From Caryophanales bacterium UBA4951 (GTDB lineage: Bacteria > Bacillota_I > Bacilli_A > RFN20 > CAG-826), in assembly GCA_002397465.1 (NCBI GenBank), contig DHAP01000035.1, forward strand, positions 1 to 14,694: a stretch of DNA of 14,694 nucleotides. The letters are read 5' to 3'. A program made the position numbers and the translations under genes. Positions 14,643 through 14,694 of this stretch are shown here, one piece after another (positions within the stretch are counted from its first letter, which is position 1; the number at the start of each line of letters is the position of its first letter). Under the pieces are notes generated by a model. The model was not told where the DNA came from, ran no database searches, and saw nothing but the letters and a program-made list of their open reading frames with translations.

Positions 14643-14694
14643 ATGGGAAAAATCAACGAATATTTAAAAACCAAAAGAACTGGTTTTTATTTTA
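14643..14694 (+). CDS. Start of a membrane-protein gene paralogous to 7817-8290 (partial)
   Basis: Only 17 codons lie inside the window (MGKINEYLKTKRTGFYF). AGGAGG (14632-14637) is 5 bp before ATG. The residues align without gaps to positions in the four-helix protein (INEYLKTKRTGFY against VKDFFLAKRFGYY). A homologous leader precedes it, so it probably opens a second operon of the same kind. The rest lies beyond the window. Confidence 0.65.
   Translation, partial: MGKINEYLKTKRTGFYF

Overview
The window looks like a chromosomal fragment from an anaerobic, low-to-mid GC Bacillota-type bacterium, probably a gut or rumen lineage of the Bacilli/Erysipelotrichia/RF39 kind. The lineage is an inference from AGGAGG-type ribosome sites, GntR and cre-like operators, Gram-positive style lipoprotein and membrane anchoring, and an inverted-domain GH3 enzyme. 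TGA acts as a stop (genes ending at 1423 and 2805, and the ATGA overlap at 7817-7820), so the standard bacterial code fits. No tRNA, rRNA, CRISPR array or insertion sequence was seen.

Layout. (1) 15-1423: two tandem paralogous genes for small exported proteins of unknown function. The first is broken by one extra base in an A6 run; the second is intact. A structured terminator follows at 1522-1582. (2) 1741-2805: a membrane-bound diguanylate cyclase with an intact GGDEF motif and no visible I-site. (3) 2819-5573, minus strand: a two-gene redox operon made of a phytoene-desaturase/retinol-saturase-like FAD enzyme and an NAD(P)H-FAD-[2Fe-2S] reductase. It is transcribed divergently from a FadR-type GntR regulator (5742-6446). 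The shared intergenic region carries two near-identical TGGYATGACCA palindromes, one in front of each gene. (4) 6768-14279: a tightly packed four-gene operon for cell-surface proteins: a membrane-anchored protein with a CBM6/35-like domain, a four-helix membrane protein, a very large GH3 enzyme with inverted domain order and a membrane helix at each end, and a lipoprotein with about a dozen CxxC repeats and a duplicated beta-rich domain. It ends at a strong terminator (14290-14328). (5) 14643 to the end: the start of another gene whose N-terminus matches the four-helix protein.

The best candidate for an undescribed system is the surface operon. The long non-coding leaders before 6768 and 14643 are homologous, with the same motifs at the same internal spacing. 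Together with the paralogous gene start at 14643, this suggests a series of co-regulated operons for surface glycan binding and hydrolysis. The second candidate is the self-contained redox pair with its own GntR switch, which looks like an inducible reductase for an unknown, probably hydrophobic, unsaturated substrate.
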